A DNA stretch of 64,000 nucleotides from Vibrio jasicida CAIM 1864 = LMG 25398 (lineage in GTDB: Bacteria; Pseudomonadota; Gammaproteobacteria; Enterobacterales; Vibrionaceae): NCBI RefSeq assembly GCF_000400365.1, contig NZ_BAOG01000023.1:53704-117703 (forward strand). Reading direction: 5' to 3'. Numbering within the stretch: position 1 is the stretch's first letter; every line of letters begins with the position of its first letter. Made by a program: the position numbers and the translations under genes. Positions 1-9,324 of the stretch are shown here, one piece after another. The notes under the pieces are model-generated. The model saw nothing but the letters and a program-made list of their open reading frames with translations, made no database searches and was not told the DNA's origin.

Positions 1-498
1 CTCTATAGAAAGCAATCCTTTGTAAATAAAAAGGTTGAACAGGTACAGAAACGTACTCCGAATGGAGAACTCACTTAAACCCTGTAGTTTAAACGGGTCA
101 CTACCTGCAACTATCAAATCTATGTTAAAGCAAGCAGCCATTGATAGTGCGTATGCAATTAGCGACCAAAATACGCCAAATTCAATTAAGGCTAAAAGGA
201 GATTGACCGTCACTAACGACGAAAAGAGAAAATGCCCGCCTAAAAAATAATATAGGTAAAAAGTGAGTGTGAATGCGAGGATAAGAGCAATAACCACCGC
301 TTTGTTTTTTTGTTCGAGAACGAAAAAGCGCCCAGCCCAAAGATAAGTTAGGCAGGCGACAGCGGCGAACAGGTAAGGAAGGTATACAACAAATTCTACC
401 CCTCTAATTGCACAAGCGAATAGGGTAATCAGAATGCCCAAACTCGTAGAGCGCATGTAATAGCGCGTAAAAATTTTGGTGAACTGTGTTCTGTCCAT
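1..498 (-). CDS. Multi-pass membrane protein, C-terminus cut by window edge
   Basis: An open reading frame starts at the ATG at 498 and runs off the left edge with no stop, giving 166 residues. It begins MDRTQFTKIF and has about four or five strongly hydrophobic stretches separated by short basic loops, for example around residues 17-30, 36-52, 61-82 and 90-122. This is the composition of an integral inner-membrane protein. I do not recognise the family. Only a weak ribosome-binding site precedes the start. Overlapping frames on both strands look like shadows because they lack membrane-protein or any other coherent composition. That it is a real gene is inferred from the unbroken frame and hydrophobic periodicity. 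Confidence 0.6.
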   Translation of the reverse strand, partial: MDRTQFTKIFTRYYMRSTSLGILITLFACAIRGVEFVVYLPYLFAAVACLTYLWAGRFFVLEQKNKAVVIALILAFTLTFYLYYFLGGHFLFSSLVTVNLLLALIEFGVFWSLIAYALSMAACFNIDLIVAGSDPFKLQGLSEFSIRSTFLYLFNLFIYKGLLSIE

Positions 499-871
499 AG
501 TTATGTCTCAAAGGAACAGCAAATAATGGGCAGACTAGGAGAGGATTCTGTATGGATTGAGTGTGGATGGATGACTTGTAAAGACGAAACGACTTACCCC
601 GCATGAGTCTGTAAATGCCAGGCGCATGTGCTTTTTTGGGCGTTTTTCTCGTCTGCAAGCGACACTGCATTTCATAAAGTTGCTCGATACCTACTGCCGT
701 TTTTATAAACTATTCTATGAGGCAGGGTTGCATAAAACTATACGGTTTTCGGGAAAATGCCCCGATCTCAATATGTCCGCATAAAAAGTGGGTAAACGGC
801 AAATTTAGTGAGGTAAAACTAGTACTTACATCCTACTAGTGAATTTAAATTCAGTCTAAAGTATGAGGTGT
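499..871. other. Intergenic stretch without convincing gene
   Basis: About 370 bases between the truncated membrane protein and the next small gene. A minus-strand frame at 404-670 overlaps the membrane-protein gene and has no family-like or structured composition. No convincing RNA, repeat or strong promoter was recognised. Confidence 0.4.
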
Positions 872-1126
872 CTACTTGAGTTTTTGATGGATACGGTAAC
901 CCATCGCGTAACCAAGATAAAATAGCGCAGCGAGTGTGAAAAAAGCGGATATATAGGCAACAAGATGATTCAGCCCCAATCCGAAGGATAGAGTGAATGC
1001 GATACCATTTACGGCTTCTACTGGGATCTTGTACCACGCGGAATGCACAGTTGATCCAAATAGAATTAATGTACCAATTAAAAAAAGTGTGCCGACTGTT
1101 AAGCCAACCCATCTGCTGCTGTTCAT
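872..1126 (-). CDS. Small membrane protein of unknown function
   Basis: 84 residues, starting MNSSRWVGLT. An in-frame TTG four codons upstream is possible, but the ATG at 1126 has an AGAAG-type ribosome-binding site a few bases before it. Two or three hydrophobic segments are visible (about residues 6-26 and 42-76), followed by a basic tail ending HQKLK, which suggests an inner-membrane protein with a cytoplasmic C-terminus. No conserved motif was recognised. It lies upstream of the glutamate symporter terminator region in no obvious operon. Function unknown. Confidence 0.6.
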   Translation of the reverse strand: MNSSRWVGLTVGTLFLIGTLILFGSTVHSAWYKIPVEAVNGIAFTLSFGLGLNHLVAYISAFFTLAALFYLGYAMGYRIHQKLK

Positions 1127-1227
1127 GCGTCTTCTCAAGGGTTACGACGTTCGTAACAAAATATTACAAGACAAGCATTATACAACTGAGTGAGGGGCAA
1201 GGTGGTAGCAATATTTGCACGATTAAA

Positions 1228-1258
1228 TCAAGAGGCCACCGAAGTGACCCCTTTTTAA
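1228..1258. terminator. Probable bidirectional terminator downstream of gltS
   Basis: A GGCCAC / GTGACC stem with a CGAA (minus strand TTCG) loop is followed on the plus strand by CCTTTTT. It sits just past the gltS stop codon. On the minus strand the T-rich tail is weaker. Confidence 0.5.
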
Positions 1259-1274
1259 CCGGTTAGCATCTTAA

Positions 1275-2501
1275 TTAGCCAATCCACCGGATGAAGTAAG
1301 GGATGATCAGCGCGTTCGCCAAATCGATAAAGAAAGCACACACCAAAGGCACAATAATAAAGGCTTGGTGAGAGTTACCGTATTTTTGTGCAACGGCCGA
1401 CATGTTCGCCATTGCGGTTGGGGTAGAACCCAAAGAAATCCCCCCAAAACCAGAGCAAACAACCGCAGCGTCGTAGTTCTTTCCCATTAGAGGAAAAACG
1501 ACGAATATGGCGATGCAAATAGCCACAAAGAACTGCGCGCCAAGAATGATAAAAATAGGTCCTGCTAAATCGACCAAAGCCCATAGCTGCATGCTCATCA
1601 GTGACATGGCTAAAAACGCGCCCAACGCCATATCCGCAATCAACGCAACCGCTGGTTTTCTTGCTGGCCAACGAGTACCTGTAAGGCGAGGGTAAGAGGC
1701 GGGAATAAGGTTAGAAATCAAGATACCGGCAAACAAACAGGTCACAAACAACGGCAATTCCAGTCCTAAGCTGCTTACGCCTTCGTTTAAAATCGCGCCC
1801 AAGATGATACAAACATGGATCGCTAACATCGCATCTAAGAAGTCATAAGCATTGATAGACGGTTGCGGTTCATCCTGCGCCGTACCCACGTCCATTTCTT
1901 CCACTTTAGCTGGCTTTAGGTTGTGTTTGTTGATCAGGTATTTTGCAATCGGCCCGCCCATCAAGCTTGCTAAGATCAAGCCAAACGTTGCACTTGCGAT
2001 GCCGATTTCCATTGCGGTATCAAGATCGAATATTTCAGCGATGCGAGGTGACCACGCAATCGCGGTTCCATGTCCGCCGATCAGAGATACCGTGCCGCTC
2101 AACAAGCCAACCGCCTCTGGCTGATCTAACATGGTCGCGATTCCAATGCCGGTTAGGTTTTGAATCAACATATAACCGATGGTGACCGAAAGCAGGATCA
2201 ATAATGGCTTACCGCCTTTGAACAGATCTTGCAGACTGGCGTTGATGCCGATAGTGGTAAAGAAATACACCAACAACAAGTCTCGGGTAGCAAGATCAAA
2301 TTGGACATCGATTTGAGTGACGTAATGGATAACGGCGAACAACACTGATACTAAGATGCCGCCGGAAACGGGTTCAGGAATACTGAATTCCTTTAAGAAA
2401 CTGCTGGCTTGGGTTAGGCGCCTGCCTAAAAACAACACGATGATCCCGAGGGTCACCGCGAGAAAAGATTCGACCTGTAATACACCGTCGACAAAGTTCA
2501 T
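1275..2501 (-). CDS. gltS: Sodium/glutamate symporter GltS
   Basis: 408 residues, the usual length for GltS. The protein is a polytopic inner-membrane carrier importing glutamate with sodium. The N-terminal region contains IPEPVSGG, and the duplicated half-site signature GFGGISLGSTPTAMANM lies near the C-terminus; both fit the ESS family (TC 2.A.27), whose two inverted halves carry glycine-rich re-entrant loops. GGHGTAIAW in the first half is the matching loop. The ATG at 2501 follows CAGGAG, so I prefer it to the GTG two codons upstream. It is transcribed alone. Confidence in family is high; substrate is inferred from the family. Confidence 0.93.
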   Translation of the reverse strand: MNFVDGVLQVESFLAVTLGIIVLFLGRRLTQASSFLKEFSIPEPVSGGILVSVLFAVIHYVTQIDVQFDLATRDLLLVYFFTTIGINASLQDLFKGGKPLLILLSVTIGYMLIQNLTGIGIATMLDQPEAVGLLSGTVSLIGGHGTAIAWSPRIAEIFDLDTAMEIGIASATFGLILASLMGGPIAKYLINKHNLKPAKVEEMDVGTAQDEPQPSINAYDFLDAMLAIHVCIILGAILNEGVSSLGLELPLFVTCLFAGILISNLIPASYPRLTGTRWPARKPAVALIADMALGAFLAMSLMSMQLWALVDLAGPIFIILGAQFFVAICIAIFVVFPLMGKNYDAAVVCSGFGGISLGSTPTAMANMSAVAQKYGNSHQAFIIVPLVCAFFIDLANALIIPYFIRWIG

Positions 2502-2718
2502 AACCACTCCTGCTTTGGTAAAACATGATGAGAGAATTAATCGGTACGTTTATCTCTAAACATACTGACATGTTTGTATGACATCCAATTGCATACCAAC
2601 GAATTTGAACCAAGTCGGATTGTGTTAAGAATCGTATTTTCGTAACCGATAGAAAAGAGGAGTAATACAAGGTCACATGTACCTATGCATGACTCCTCTT
2701 GCTTCGATTAAGAACTCG

Positions 2719-3258
2719 TTAGTGAAATAGCCAGTAGCTTTCTGGATTGTCTGGACATTGATAAGGACCACATTCGGCAAAAGTCCCAATAACATTGAGT
2801 GCCACAACAGAAATCGCCAGCAAACATGTGATGCGACCTAGGTTGCTCATTTCGTATGGTTCTGGAGACTCCTCTTTACTGGTGAGCATCAGAATAACGG
2901 CGACCGCGAAAATGGTGGCAACAAACAACACAAACGCCCAAGTGTAATAGTGCATCCCGAAGATAGGGCTACCGTATCCAGGCGTACCGGGAATCACGTG
3001 TAAAGAGACTTGTCTCAGTGACGTAGCGACGCCATAGAGTGCGCCGATAAGGACCACACCATAATGTCGCGACTGCGGCCCATACACCACGTTCAACAAG
3101 AAACCGAACATGATCATGATGAAGCCAATGCGCTGCAATAAACACAAAGGGCAAGGCAACTCGTTCAGTACAAATTGCAGAACAAAGCCAATCAGTAGAA
3201 CGGCTGTCATGCCCAGTAAACCAAGGGTATTGAGCAAAGCCAGATAGTTTCGATTCAT
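2719..3258 (-). CDS. DsbB-like disulfide bond formation membrane protein
   Basis: 179 residues with four predicted membrane helices. The first periplasmic loop carries the CPLC redox motif (about residues 36-39) in the context ELPCPLCLLQR, diagnostic of the DsbB family, which reoxidises a DsbA-type thiol oxidase using quinone. The second loop, where E. coli DsbB has its other cysteine pair, reads GYGSPIFGMHYYTW and has no cysteine. Instead two cysteines occur near the C-terminus (ECGPYQCP). A GGGGGA ribosome-binding site precedes the ATG at 3258. It directly follows the DUF5993-type gene on the same strand, 12 bases apart, so the two are probably co-transcribed. Its exact thiol partner is unknown. 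Confidence 0.85.
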   Translation of the reverse strand: MNRNYLALLNTLGLLGMTAVLLIGFVLQFVLNELPCPLCLLQRIGFIMIMFGFLLNVVYGPQSRHYGVVLIGALYGVATSLRQVSLHVIPGTPGYGSPIFGMHYYTWAFVLFVATIFAVAVILMLTSKEESPEPYEMSNLGRITCLLAISVVALNVIGTFAECGPYQCPDNPESYWLFH

Positions 3259-3270
3259 GTGCAATCCCCC

Positions 3271-3426
3271 TTACAACAAGATGGATAGAGGGTCGGTGGC
3301 GTGATGATTGAACCAATACAATCCAATGATCACCGAGGAAGCAAAGAAGGCATAGCCCACCGCTTTCTTACCTAAAAATGCACTGAGCATCGCAATTAAT
3401 AACAGCAAAAAGATTAATGTCATCAT
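3271..3426 (-). CDS. Small DUF5993-type membrane protein
   Basis: 51 residues: starts MMTLIFLLLLIAML and ends TDPLSILL. It is two hydrophobic helices joined by a GKK turn, consistent with the short membrane proteins (DUF5993) that I associate with DsbB-like genes. It lies 12 bases upstream of the DsbB-like gene on the same strand, so it is probably the first gene of a two-gene operon. Function is unknown; a partner or stabiliser role for the DsbB-like protein is an inference from context. The family assignment is from memory of size, hydropathy and neighbourhood. Confidence 0.7.
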   Translation of the reverse strand: MMTLIFLLLLIAMLSAFLGKKAVGYAFFASSVIIGLYWFNHHATDPLSILL

Positions 3427-3510
3427 GAGGGAGTTCCTTCCTTACTCTCTGATTTCAATCCTTTTAACTATAGGAAACGCGAGCCAATGCGCGACTTTAT
3501 ACCCAATAAA

Positions 3511-3560
3511 AAAGAGGAGGGGTTAGATTCGAGGTCCCCGTTGAAGCTAACCCACTCCCC
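3511..3560 (-). terminator. Terminator of the RND efflux operon
   Basis: On the minus strand a GGGTTAG / CTAACCC stem, extended by GGAG/CTCC pairing, is followed by TCTTTTTT. It lies about 30 bases past the stop of the outer-membrane factor gene. Confidence 0.75.
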
Positions 3561-3585
3561 AAAATCGTTACTTAACTCATTCGGT

Positions 3586-5070
3586 TTAACTTTGTGGAGA
3601 TTGCTCTAATGCCCAATCGCCACCCAGTGATTTGTAGAGTGCGACAGTGACCTGAGCCGTTTGCAATTTGGCTGCGATTTGTCGGTCTTGCATCATGCGT
3701 TGTTGGCGCTGAGCATCCAGTACCGACAAGTGGTCAATCAACCCAGCACGGTAGAGAGATTTGGCTTTCCCCACGGCTTTATCTGTCGCAACTAGAGCAT
3801 CATCAATGCGGCGCTGATTCTCTTGGCTTCTGCCATAGGCAAATAAGGTGGAATCCACTTCAGCAAAAGCCGAATCTACGGCGTGTTGGTAAGTCAGTGT
3901 TGCTGCGTCAAAACGAGCTTGGTTGATGTCTTCTAAAGCATCGCCACGACCACCATCAAAGACATTCCAACTGATGCCTGCCGCGCCAACCCAGCCGAAA
4001 GAATCACTGCTAAACAGGTCATCAAAGCTAGAAGCAGACACGCCCGGAGCGCCGGTTAAGAAGAACTTCGGATATTGATTGGCGATACTTGCCGCAAGTT
4101 CTTCATTGATGGCTGCAATTTCTCGCTCCGCTAAGCGGATATCAGGGCGTCGCTGCAGTAAGTCAGAAGGTAATCCGATTGGCACGACATTTTGCATTGC
4201 AGGTACACCTTGAGTCTCTGCAAGTCGCACTTCGACTTTTGATAAAGGCTCACCAAGTAGTACCGCGATACGATGTTTGTGTACTTGCTGCGCGATTTCC
4301 AATTGAGGAATGATTGACTCCATCGCTGCAAGCGTCGCTTTGGCCTGCGCTAAGTCGAGATCCGAGCCATAACCGCTGCGAACCACTTTCTTGACCAAGT
4401 CCATGGTTTTTCTTTGGTCTTCAAGGTTTGATTTAGCTAAGTCGAGACGCTCGCTTGCCCCTTGATACTGCAAGTAGTTATGAATTAAATCTGCAGTAAG
4501 CAAAGTCGTCAGCCCGCTTTGATAGATTTCTGCTTGCTCAACACGTATTTGCGCCGCATTGGATTGACGATCAATGCGACCGAACAAATCCAATTCCCAA
4601 GCGATACTTGCGCCGGCAAATACACCATCATGCTGGTTGTCCAACAAGGTTGTATTGCCAATTTGTGGTGGCAGGCCTGCGGCGGAATCACCAATCGGAT
4701 TCAGCGCAGGGCCAAGCAGTGAATCGTTCTTACTCAGCTGATAATTGACGTATCCGGCACCAACATTGATGGTTGGCACCTTGAATGACTCGACAACGGT
4801 CTTATAGCTCTCTGCCATTTTGATGCGTTCTGCCGCGACCTTAAGCGGGATGTTTTGACTTTGCATATCAAGCACCAAATCGTTCAACGTAGGGTCGTTA
4901 AACTCTGTCCACCAAAACGCTTCTCTCTCATCATTGTTGCTGACGCCATTCTGGTCGGCATACAAATAAGTCTCTGCCATGCTGGTGGTTGGCGTTTGAT
5001 AGTCTGGCCCAACGGCACAACCGGATAAACTTATTGCCAATACCAGTGGCGCGATAACGAACTTTCTCAT
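3586..5070 (-). CDS. RND efflux outer-membrane factor lipoprotein (NodT/OprM type)
   Basis: 494 residues. The N-terminus MRKFVIAPLVLAISLSGC is a lipoprotein signal with lipidated Cys18, followed by AVGPDYQTP, the typical start of NodT/OprM proteins. The body has the repeated OEP architecture: long helical stretches and conserved GLPSDLLQRRPDIRLAE in the middle. Such proteins trimerise into the outer-membrane channel of tripartite efflux pumps. It follows the pump gene by two bases and is the last gene of the operon. The substrate cannot be read from the sequence. Confidence 0.92.
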   Translation of the reverse strand: MRKFVIAPLVLAISLSGCAVGPDYQTPTTSMAETYLYADQNGVSNNDEREAFWWTEFNDPTLNDLVLDMQSQNIPLKVAAERIKMAESYKTVVESFKVPTINVGAGYVNYQLSKNDSLLGPALNPIGDSAAGLPPQIGNTTLLDNQHDGVFAGASIAWELDLFGRIDRQSNAAQIRVEQAEIYQSGLTTLLTADLIHNYLQYQGASERLDLAKSNLEDQRKTMDLVKKVVRSGYGSDLDLAQAKATLAAMESIIPQLEIAQQVHKHRIAVLLGEPLSKVEVRLAETQGVPAMQNVVPIGLPSDLLQRRPDIRLAEREIAAINEELAASIANQYPKFFLTGAPGVSASSFDDLFSSDSFGWVGAAGISWNVFDGGRGDALEDINQARFDAATLTYQHAVDSAFAEVDSTLFAYGRSQENQRRIDDALVATDKAVGKAKSLYRAGLIDHLSVLDAQRQQRMMQDRQIAAKLQTAQVTVALYKSLGGDWALEQSPQS

Positions 5071-5072
5071 GA

Positions 5073-8000
5073 TTACGCCTCCTTCAATTCAGCGTCAGTT
5101 TGCGTGGTTGGTGATGTTTCTCTGTATGCCAAGCGATACAGTGCCGGCATGATGAACAGTGACAACACGGTCGCTGCTGCCAGACCGCCGATGATGGTGG
5201 CTGCCATTTGGTCAAACAAGAGATCCGAAAGCAGCGGGATCATGCCGAGTGCGGTTGTCAGTGCACCCATCGAAATCGCCATGGTGCGGTTAACGGTGGC
5301 TTCTTTGATGGCATCCGATAATGGACGGCCGTTCGCACGTTCAAGTTCAATTTGGTCCATCAACACAATGCCGTTTTTAATGATCATGCCTGTCAGGGTA
5401 ATGGCACCAATCAACGCCATAAAGCCGAATGGTTTATCAAAACCAAGCAGAGCAAAGGTGGCACCGGTAGCCGCCAAAGGCAGTGTGGCTAGAATGATGA
5501 TCGGTTGCTTAAAGCCGTTAAACATTGCGACCAGAATGATCACCATGATCAGCATGGCTTTTGGTAGCTGTTTAAAGATGTCAGTAACGGCTTTGTGTTC
5601 ATCGTAGTATTCGCCGCCCCATTCCAAGCTGTAGCCGGCTGGCAGAGGAATCGCTTCGATTTGATCTTTCACCGCGTTGCGTACTCTTGCTGGTGTGGTT
5701 GAACGCTCAACACCTGCTTGTGCTGTGATGGTTTTGACGCGATTGCGACGCCAGATCATGCTCTCTTCTGGAACTAGCTCAAAGCCATCAACCACTTGGC
5801 CGAGAGGTACACTGTGCATGCCAAGTAGCGAACGCACGGGCAATGTTTCTAGTGACGCCATATTTTGCGAAGTGCCACGCAGCTGAATTGGAATCAACTC
5901 ATCATTAAGGTTCATCTGACCTAATGGCATGCCATCAGAAGCGCGTTTTAAAGCAAAGGCGATGTCTGCTCGGTTGATGCCAGCTTGGCGCATCTTGTCT
6001 TGATTGATGATGGGTTTGAGCACCTTGCTTTCTTGGCGCCAGTCATCACGAACGTATTTGGCATCAGGGTGAGTAGCAAAGATGGCTTTCGCTTGATCCG
6101 CCAGTTGGTGCAACACCGCTTCATCAGGGCCAGAGAAGCGCGCTTCTACTGCGTACTTGTCTGAGGTCGCCAGTTTTAATGCTCTAAAGCGAGGTTCCGC
6201 GTCTGGGAATGTGTTCTGCAACCACTTGTCACCACGTTCAACAAGTTGGCTGATGCTTTCGTAATCCTTGGTGTTTATCAATATCTGCCCGTATGCAGGA
6301 TCAAGTGGTTCTGGTTCTACGGTCACCGAGAAGCGCGGTGCACTTGCGCCCATGTAGCTAGAGATGCTTTCTACTTCTGACTGCTTGAGTAGCCACTGCT
6401 CGACTTTGCGCATGTCTGCTGAGGTTTGCTCGATCTTGGCGCCATTCGGTAGCCAGTAATCAAGAAACACGATAGGGCGATCCGATTGCGGGATAAAGTT
6501 CACCGCCACGTAAGGCACAGTCACGGCAGTCACTAAAAGCAGGGGAATCAATGCTGTCAGTGCTTTCATTGGGTTATCAACCGTCCAAAACACCAACTGC
6601 TTGTAGCGGCTTGGCTTTGCGTCTTCATCGATAGATGTTGGTTTGATGAACATCCAACACATCAGCACGGTAAAGGTCATCGCGACCAACCAAGACAGAA
6701 GAAGCGAAGACGCTAAGATGTAGAACACTGAACCCGCAAACTCGGCTGAGTCGGTTTTGGAGAACAGAACCGGACTTGCACCCATGATGGCAATGACGGT
6801 CGCGCCAAGCAGAGGGACGGCGGTTTCCTTAACTGAATCAATAGCAGCACGTGTGCGTTCGATGCCTTTGCCCAGTTTTACGATCATCATGTCAGTGATC
6901 ACGATGGCGTTGTCTACCAACATACCTAAAGCAAGGATGAAGGTACCTAACGAGACTCGATGCAAATCAATGCCCGCGATATTCATGTAGATCAGCGTGA
7001 GCAGGATGGTCAGCAATAAGCTCGAACCAACAATTGTCGCGCTCTTAAAGCCCATGAAGACTAACAGCACCACAAACACAATGCCGACACTTTCAAGCAG
7101 GTTACCGACGAAGTCATCAATCGCTTTTTGTACTTCTTCAGGTTGGTAAGCCACAGTAGAAATATCAACGCCAAGCGGCAGTGTTTGTTGGTAGTTTTTG
7201 ATGATGTCACGAATCGTGTCGCCGAGTGAGACCACATTAATGCCTTCAACAGGGCTGACCGCTAGCGTCACCGCAGGCTCACCATTAAATCGGCTTTCTG
7301 TTAGTGCTGGTGTTTGGTAGCCCATGGATACATCGGCGATGTCACCTAAGCGAATCAAGCCTGTACCTAGCTCACTCACGCCACCTTTGATGACCAAGTT
7401 ACGAATATCATCTAGTGATTGAAATTCACTGGTTTGAGTGATGCGAATGCGCTCGGTGCCAGCATCGAACTTGCCTGCTTCAAAGGTCATGTTCTGTGTG
7501 CTGAGTTGGTTCCATACCTGCGCGACAGACAAGCCATATTGAGCCAGACGTTCGTCAGGCATATCAATGTAGACCACTCGTGGTTGCACGCCGTGTAGCT
7601 CAATCTTCTTAATGCCTTTTACGGCTTTGATTTGGCGTTGTAATTCTTCTGCATAGCGGCGTAACTCTTCTGGTGCGGCGTCTTGGCTATGGATAGAGAA
7701 AAGCATGCCATACACTTCAGAGAACTCATCCTGAACAATGCTGATTTGCGCTGTAGATGGCAGTTGCAGTTTTACGTCGTTTACTTTGCGGCGCAGTAAA
7801 TCCCATTGCTGCGGAAGCGCTTTGGAATTTAGGCTCTCTTTCAAGTCGACAAATACCATTGACATGCCCGGACGAGACAATGAGCGCAGGCGATTCAACT
7901 CGGCCATTTCTTGCAGCTTGGTCTCAATGGTATCGGTGACTTGTTGTTCCACTTCTTCCGCCGAGGCGCCCGGATACAAGGTGACAACGACGGCGGTTTT

Positions 8001-8129
8001 AACCGTGAAGCTTGGATCTTCCAACTTGCCTAAATCAAAGTAAGAATACAGCCCTGCCACCACACTTAATGCGATAAAGAACAACACGAAAGTGCGCTGT
8101 CTTATCGCGAATTCAGCTAAATTGATCAT
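5073..8129 (-). CDS. RND family efflux pump, inner-membrane permease
   Basis: 1018 residues, normal for an AcrB/HAE-1-type permease. It begins MINLAEFAIRQRTFVLFF (first helix), then a large periplasmic domain, helices 2-6, a second periplasmic domain and six more helices. The proton-relay segment in helix 4 reads LGMLVDNAIVITD: the first acidic residue of the AcrB Asp-Asp pair is kept and the second is Asn, as in several TriC/MexK-like pumps. It uses the proton gradient to drive drug export with the adaptor and channel encoded on either side. The gap to the adaptor gene is 9 bases, so all three form one operon. Confidence 0.94.
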   Translation of the reverse strand: MINLAEFAIRQRTFVLFFIALSVVAGLYSYFDLGKLEDPSFTVKTAVVVTLYPGASAEEVEQQVTDTIETKLQEMAELNRLRSLSRPGMSMVFVDLKESLNSKALPQQWDLLRRKVNDVKLQLPSTAQISIVQDEFSEVYGMLFSIHSQDAAPEELRRYAEELQRQIKAVKGIKKIELHGVQPRVVYIDMPDERLAQYGLSVAQVWNQLSTQNMTFEAGKFDAGTERIRITQTSEFQSLDDIRNLVIKGGVSELGTGLIRLGDIADVSMGYQTPALTESRFNGEPAVTLAVSPVEGINVVSLGDTIRDIIKNYQQTLPLGVDISTVAYQPEEVQKAIDDFVGNLLESVGIVFVVLLVFMGFKSATIVGSSLLLTILLTLIYMNIAGIDLHRVSLGTFILALGMLVDNAIVITDMMIVKLGKGIERTRAAIDSVKETAVPLLGATVIAIMGASPVLFSKTDSAEFAGSVFYILASSLLLSWLVAMTFTVLMCWMFIKPTSIDEDAKPSRYKQLVFWTVDNPMKALTALIPLLLVTAVTVPYVAVNFIPQSDRPIVFLDYWLPNGAKIEQTSADMRKVEQWLLKQSEVESISSYMGASAPRFSVTVEPEPLDPAYGQILINTKDYESISQLVERGDKWLQNTFPDAEPRFRALKLATSDKYAVEARFSGPDEAVLHQLADQAKAIFATHPDAKYVRDDWRQESKVLKPIINQDKMRQAGINRADIAFALKRASDGMPLGQMNLNDELIPIQLRGTSQNMASLETLPVRSLLGMHSVPLGQVVDGFELVPEESMIWRRNRVKTITAQAGVERSTTPARVRNAVKDQIEAIPLPAGYSLEWGGEYYDEHKAVTDIFKQLPKAMLIMVIILVAMFNGFKQPIIILATLPLAATGATFALLGFDKPFGFMALIGAITLTGMIIKNGIVLMDQIELERANGRPLSDAIKEATVNRTMAISMGALTTALGMIPLLSDLLFDQMAATIIGGLAAATVLSLFIMPALYRLAYRETSPTTQTDAELKEA

Positions 8130-8138
8130 GATTCGAAC

Positions 8139-9221
8139 CTATAGCGTTTTGATGGTTAAATTCGGCGTGTTGTCGCCAGCTTGAAGATAATGAGTGCCGC
8201 TGATGACCACATAGTCGCCTTGACTGAAAGCGCCAGAGACACAAGCTTGATGCGAGTCGATGGATTGCAATGTCACTGGCTCGGTATGCACAATAGCGTC
8301 ACGAACGACATTTACGTGTAGCGTTTTCTTTTCACCTAAAATCGCAGAATAGGGGAAGCAATGACTGGATTGATCGGGCTGAAATGAGGTTGTGACCGTA
8401 ACGGCTTTGCCATTGAACAGCTCGTTAGAAATTGAATCGATAGCTAGAGTGACAGGGTAAGTTTGTTTGATGAGATGCTTTTTAGGCGCGATTTCAGCGA
8501 CGTTCGCACGGTATGTTTGCTCTGAACCATACCAAGACATTGCCGCTGTTTGTCCAAGGTTAAACTGACGAATCATGTTCTCAGGCACATCGATATCCAC
8601 TTCCCACTGACCGTCTTGTTGAAGAGTGGCGACGCTTACGCCCGGCAATGTCTGCTCGAATGCGTCGATTCGTACTTCGCCAATGCTGCCAGAAAATGGC
8701 GCACGCAGTGTAGTGTATGCCAAGGCATCTTCCGCGCGTTGGATATTCTTCTCGACCACTTTAACCGCAGACAAACTACGCTCATAACCGCTGATGGCTC
8801 TATCCAAATTCACACTGGCAATCGCGTCATCATCGGTGGCTTGTTTCACGCGTTTTAGCTCAGCCTTTGCCAGTTTATGCGCAGACTTCGCTTCCAGCAT
8901 ACGCGCTTGCAACTCTTCCAATGAGACTTGGTAATCGTGTGGATCAAGCGTAGCAATGATCTGTCCTTTCTCGACATGATCGCCCTTCTTCACCAAAACG
9001 CGGTCAACGGTACCAGGAACGCGAAAAGAAAGGGATGCGGTCTCTTTTGCTTGAACAATGCCACTAAACGATTTGTTCAATGCCGCGTTTTCACCCGTGA
9101 CTTCAACAACTTGAATTGGGCGAGGGGACTCTGGTTCGGTGAACGTGGTTTGGCTTTGATTACAGCCAAACAGTGCCAATGTCGCGGCACCTAATGCAGT
9201 AGTTTTGAATAGACGATTCAT
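8139..9221 (-). CDS. RND efflux periplasmic adaptor (membrane fusion protein)
   Basis: 360 residues from the ATG at 9221, which has a GGAG site 7 bases upstream. A frame extending to 9263 would bury the signal peptide, so I reject it. MNRLFKTTALGAATLALFGC is a lipoprotein signal with Cys20. The lipoyl-like half motif VPGTVDRVLVKKGDHVEKGQ and the matching DALAYTTLRAPFSGSIGEV second half flank a helical hairpin, the standard HlyD/AcrA design. It bridges the pump and the outer-membrane factor in the periplasm. It is the first gene of the efflux operon, and a LysR gene lies upstream on the same strand. Confidence 0.93.
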   Translation of the reverse strand: MNRLFKTTALGAATLALFGCNQSQTTFTEPESPRPIQVVEVTGENAALNKSFSGIVQAKETASLSFRVPGTVDRVLVKKGDHVEKGQIIATLDPHDYQVSLEELQARMLEAKSAHKLAKAELKRVKQATDDDAIASVNLDRAISGYERSLSAVKVVEKNIQRAEDALAYTTLRAPFSGSIGEVRIDAFEQTLPGVSVATLQQDGQWEVDIDVPENMIRQFNLGQTAAMSWYGSEQTYRANVAEIAPKKHLIKQTYPVTLAIDSISNELFNGKAVTVTTSFQPDQSSHCFPYSAILGEKKTLHVNVVRDAIVHTEPVTLQSIDSHQACVSGAFSQGDYVVISGTHYLQAGDNTPNLTIKTL

Positions 9222-9324
9222 ACGATGGCTCCATAATTTTGGTGCCATCATACAATTGTACAATGTTCAGATAATCACTCGGCAATGAGACTCACTGTCT
9301 CAAAAAACGAGACAATGTATTCAA

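Noticed and set aside
404..670. Minus-strand 88-codon frame
   Set aside because: It overlaps the better-supported membrane-protein gene, has no family-like composition and no ribosome-binding site.
5104..5607. Plus-strand frame of 167 codons opposite the RND pump gene
   Set aside because: It lies entirely antisense to a well-conserved pump gene and has low-complexity composition of an antisense shadow.
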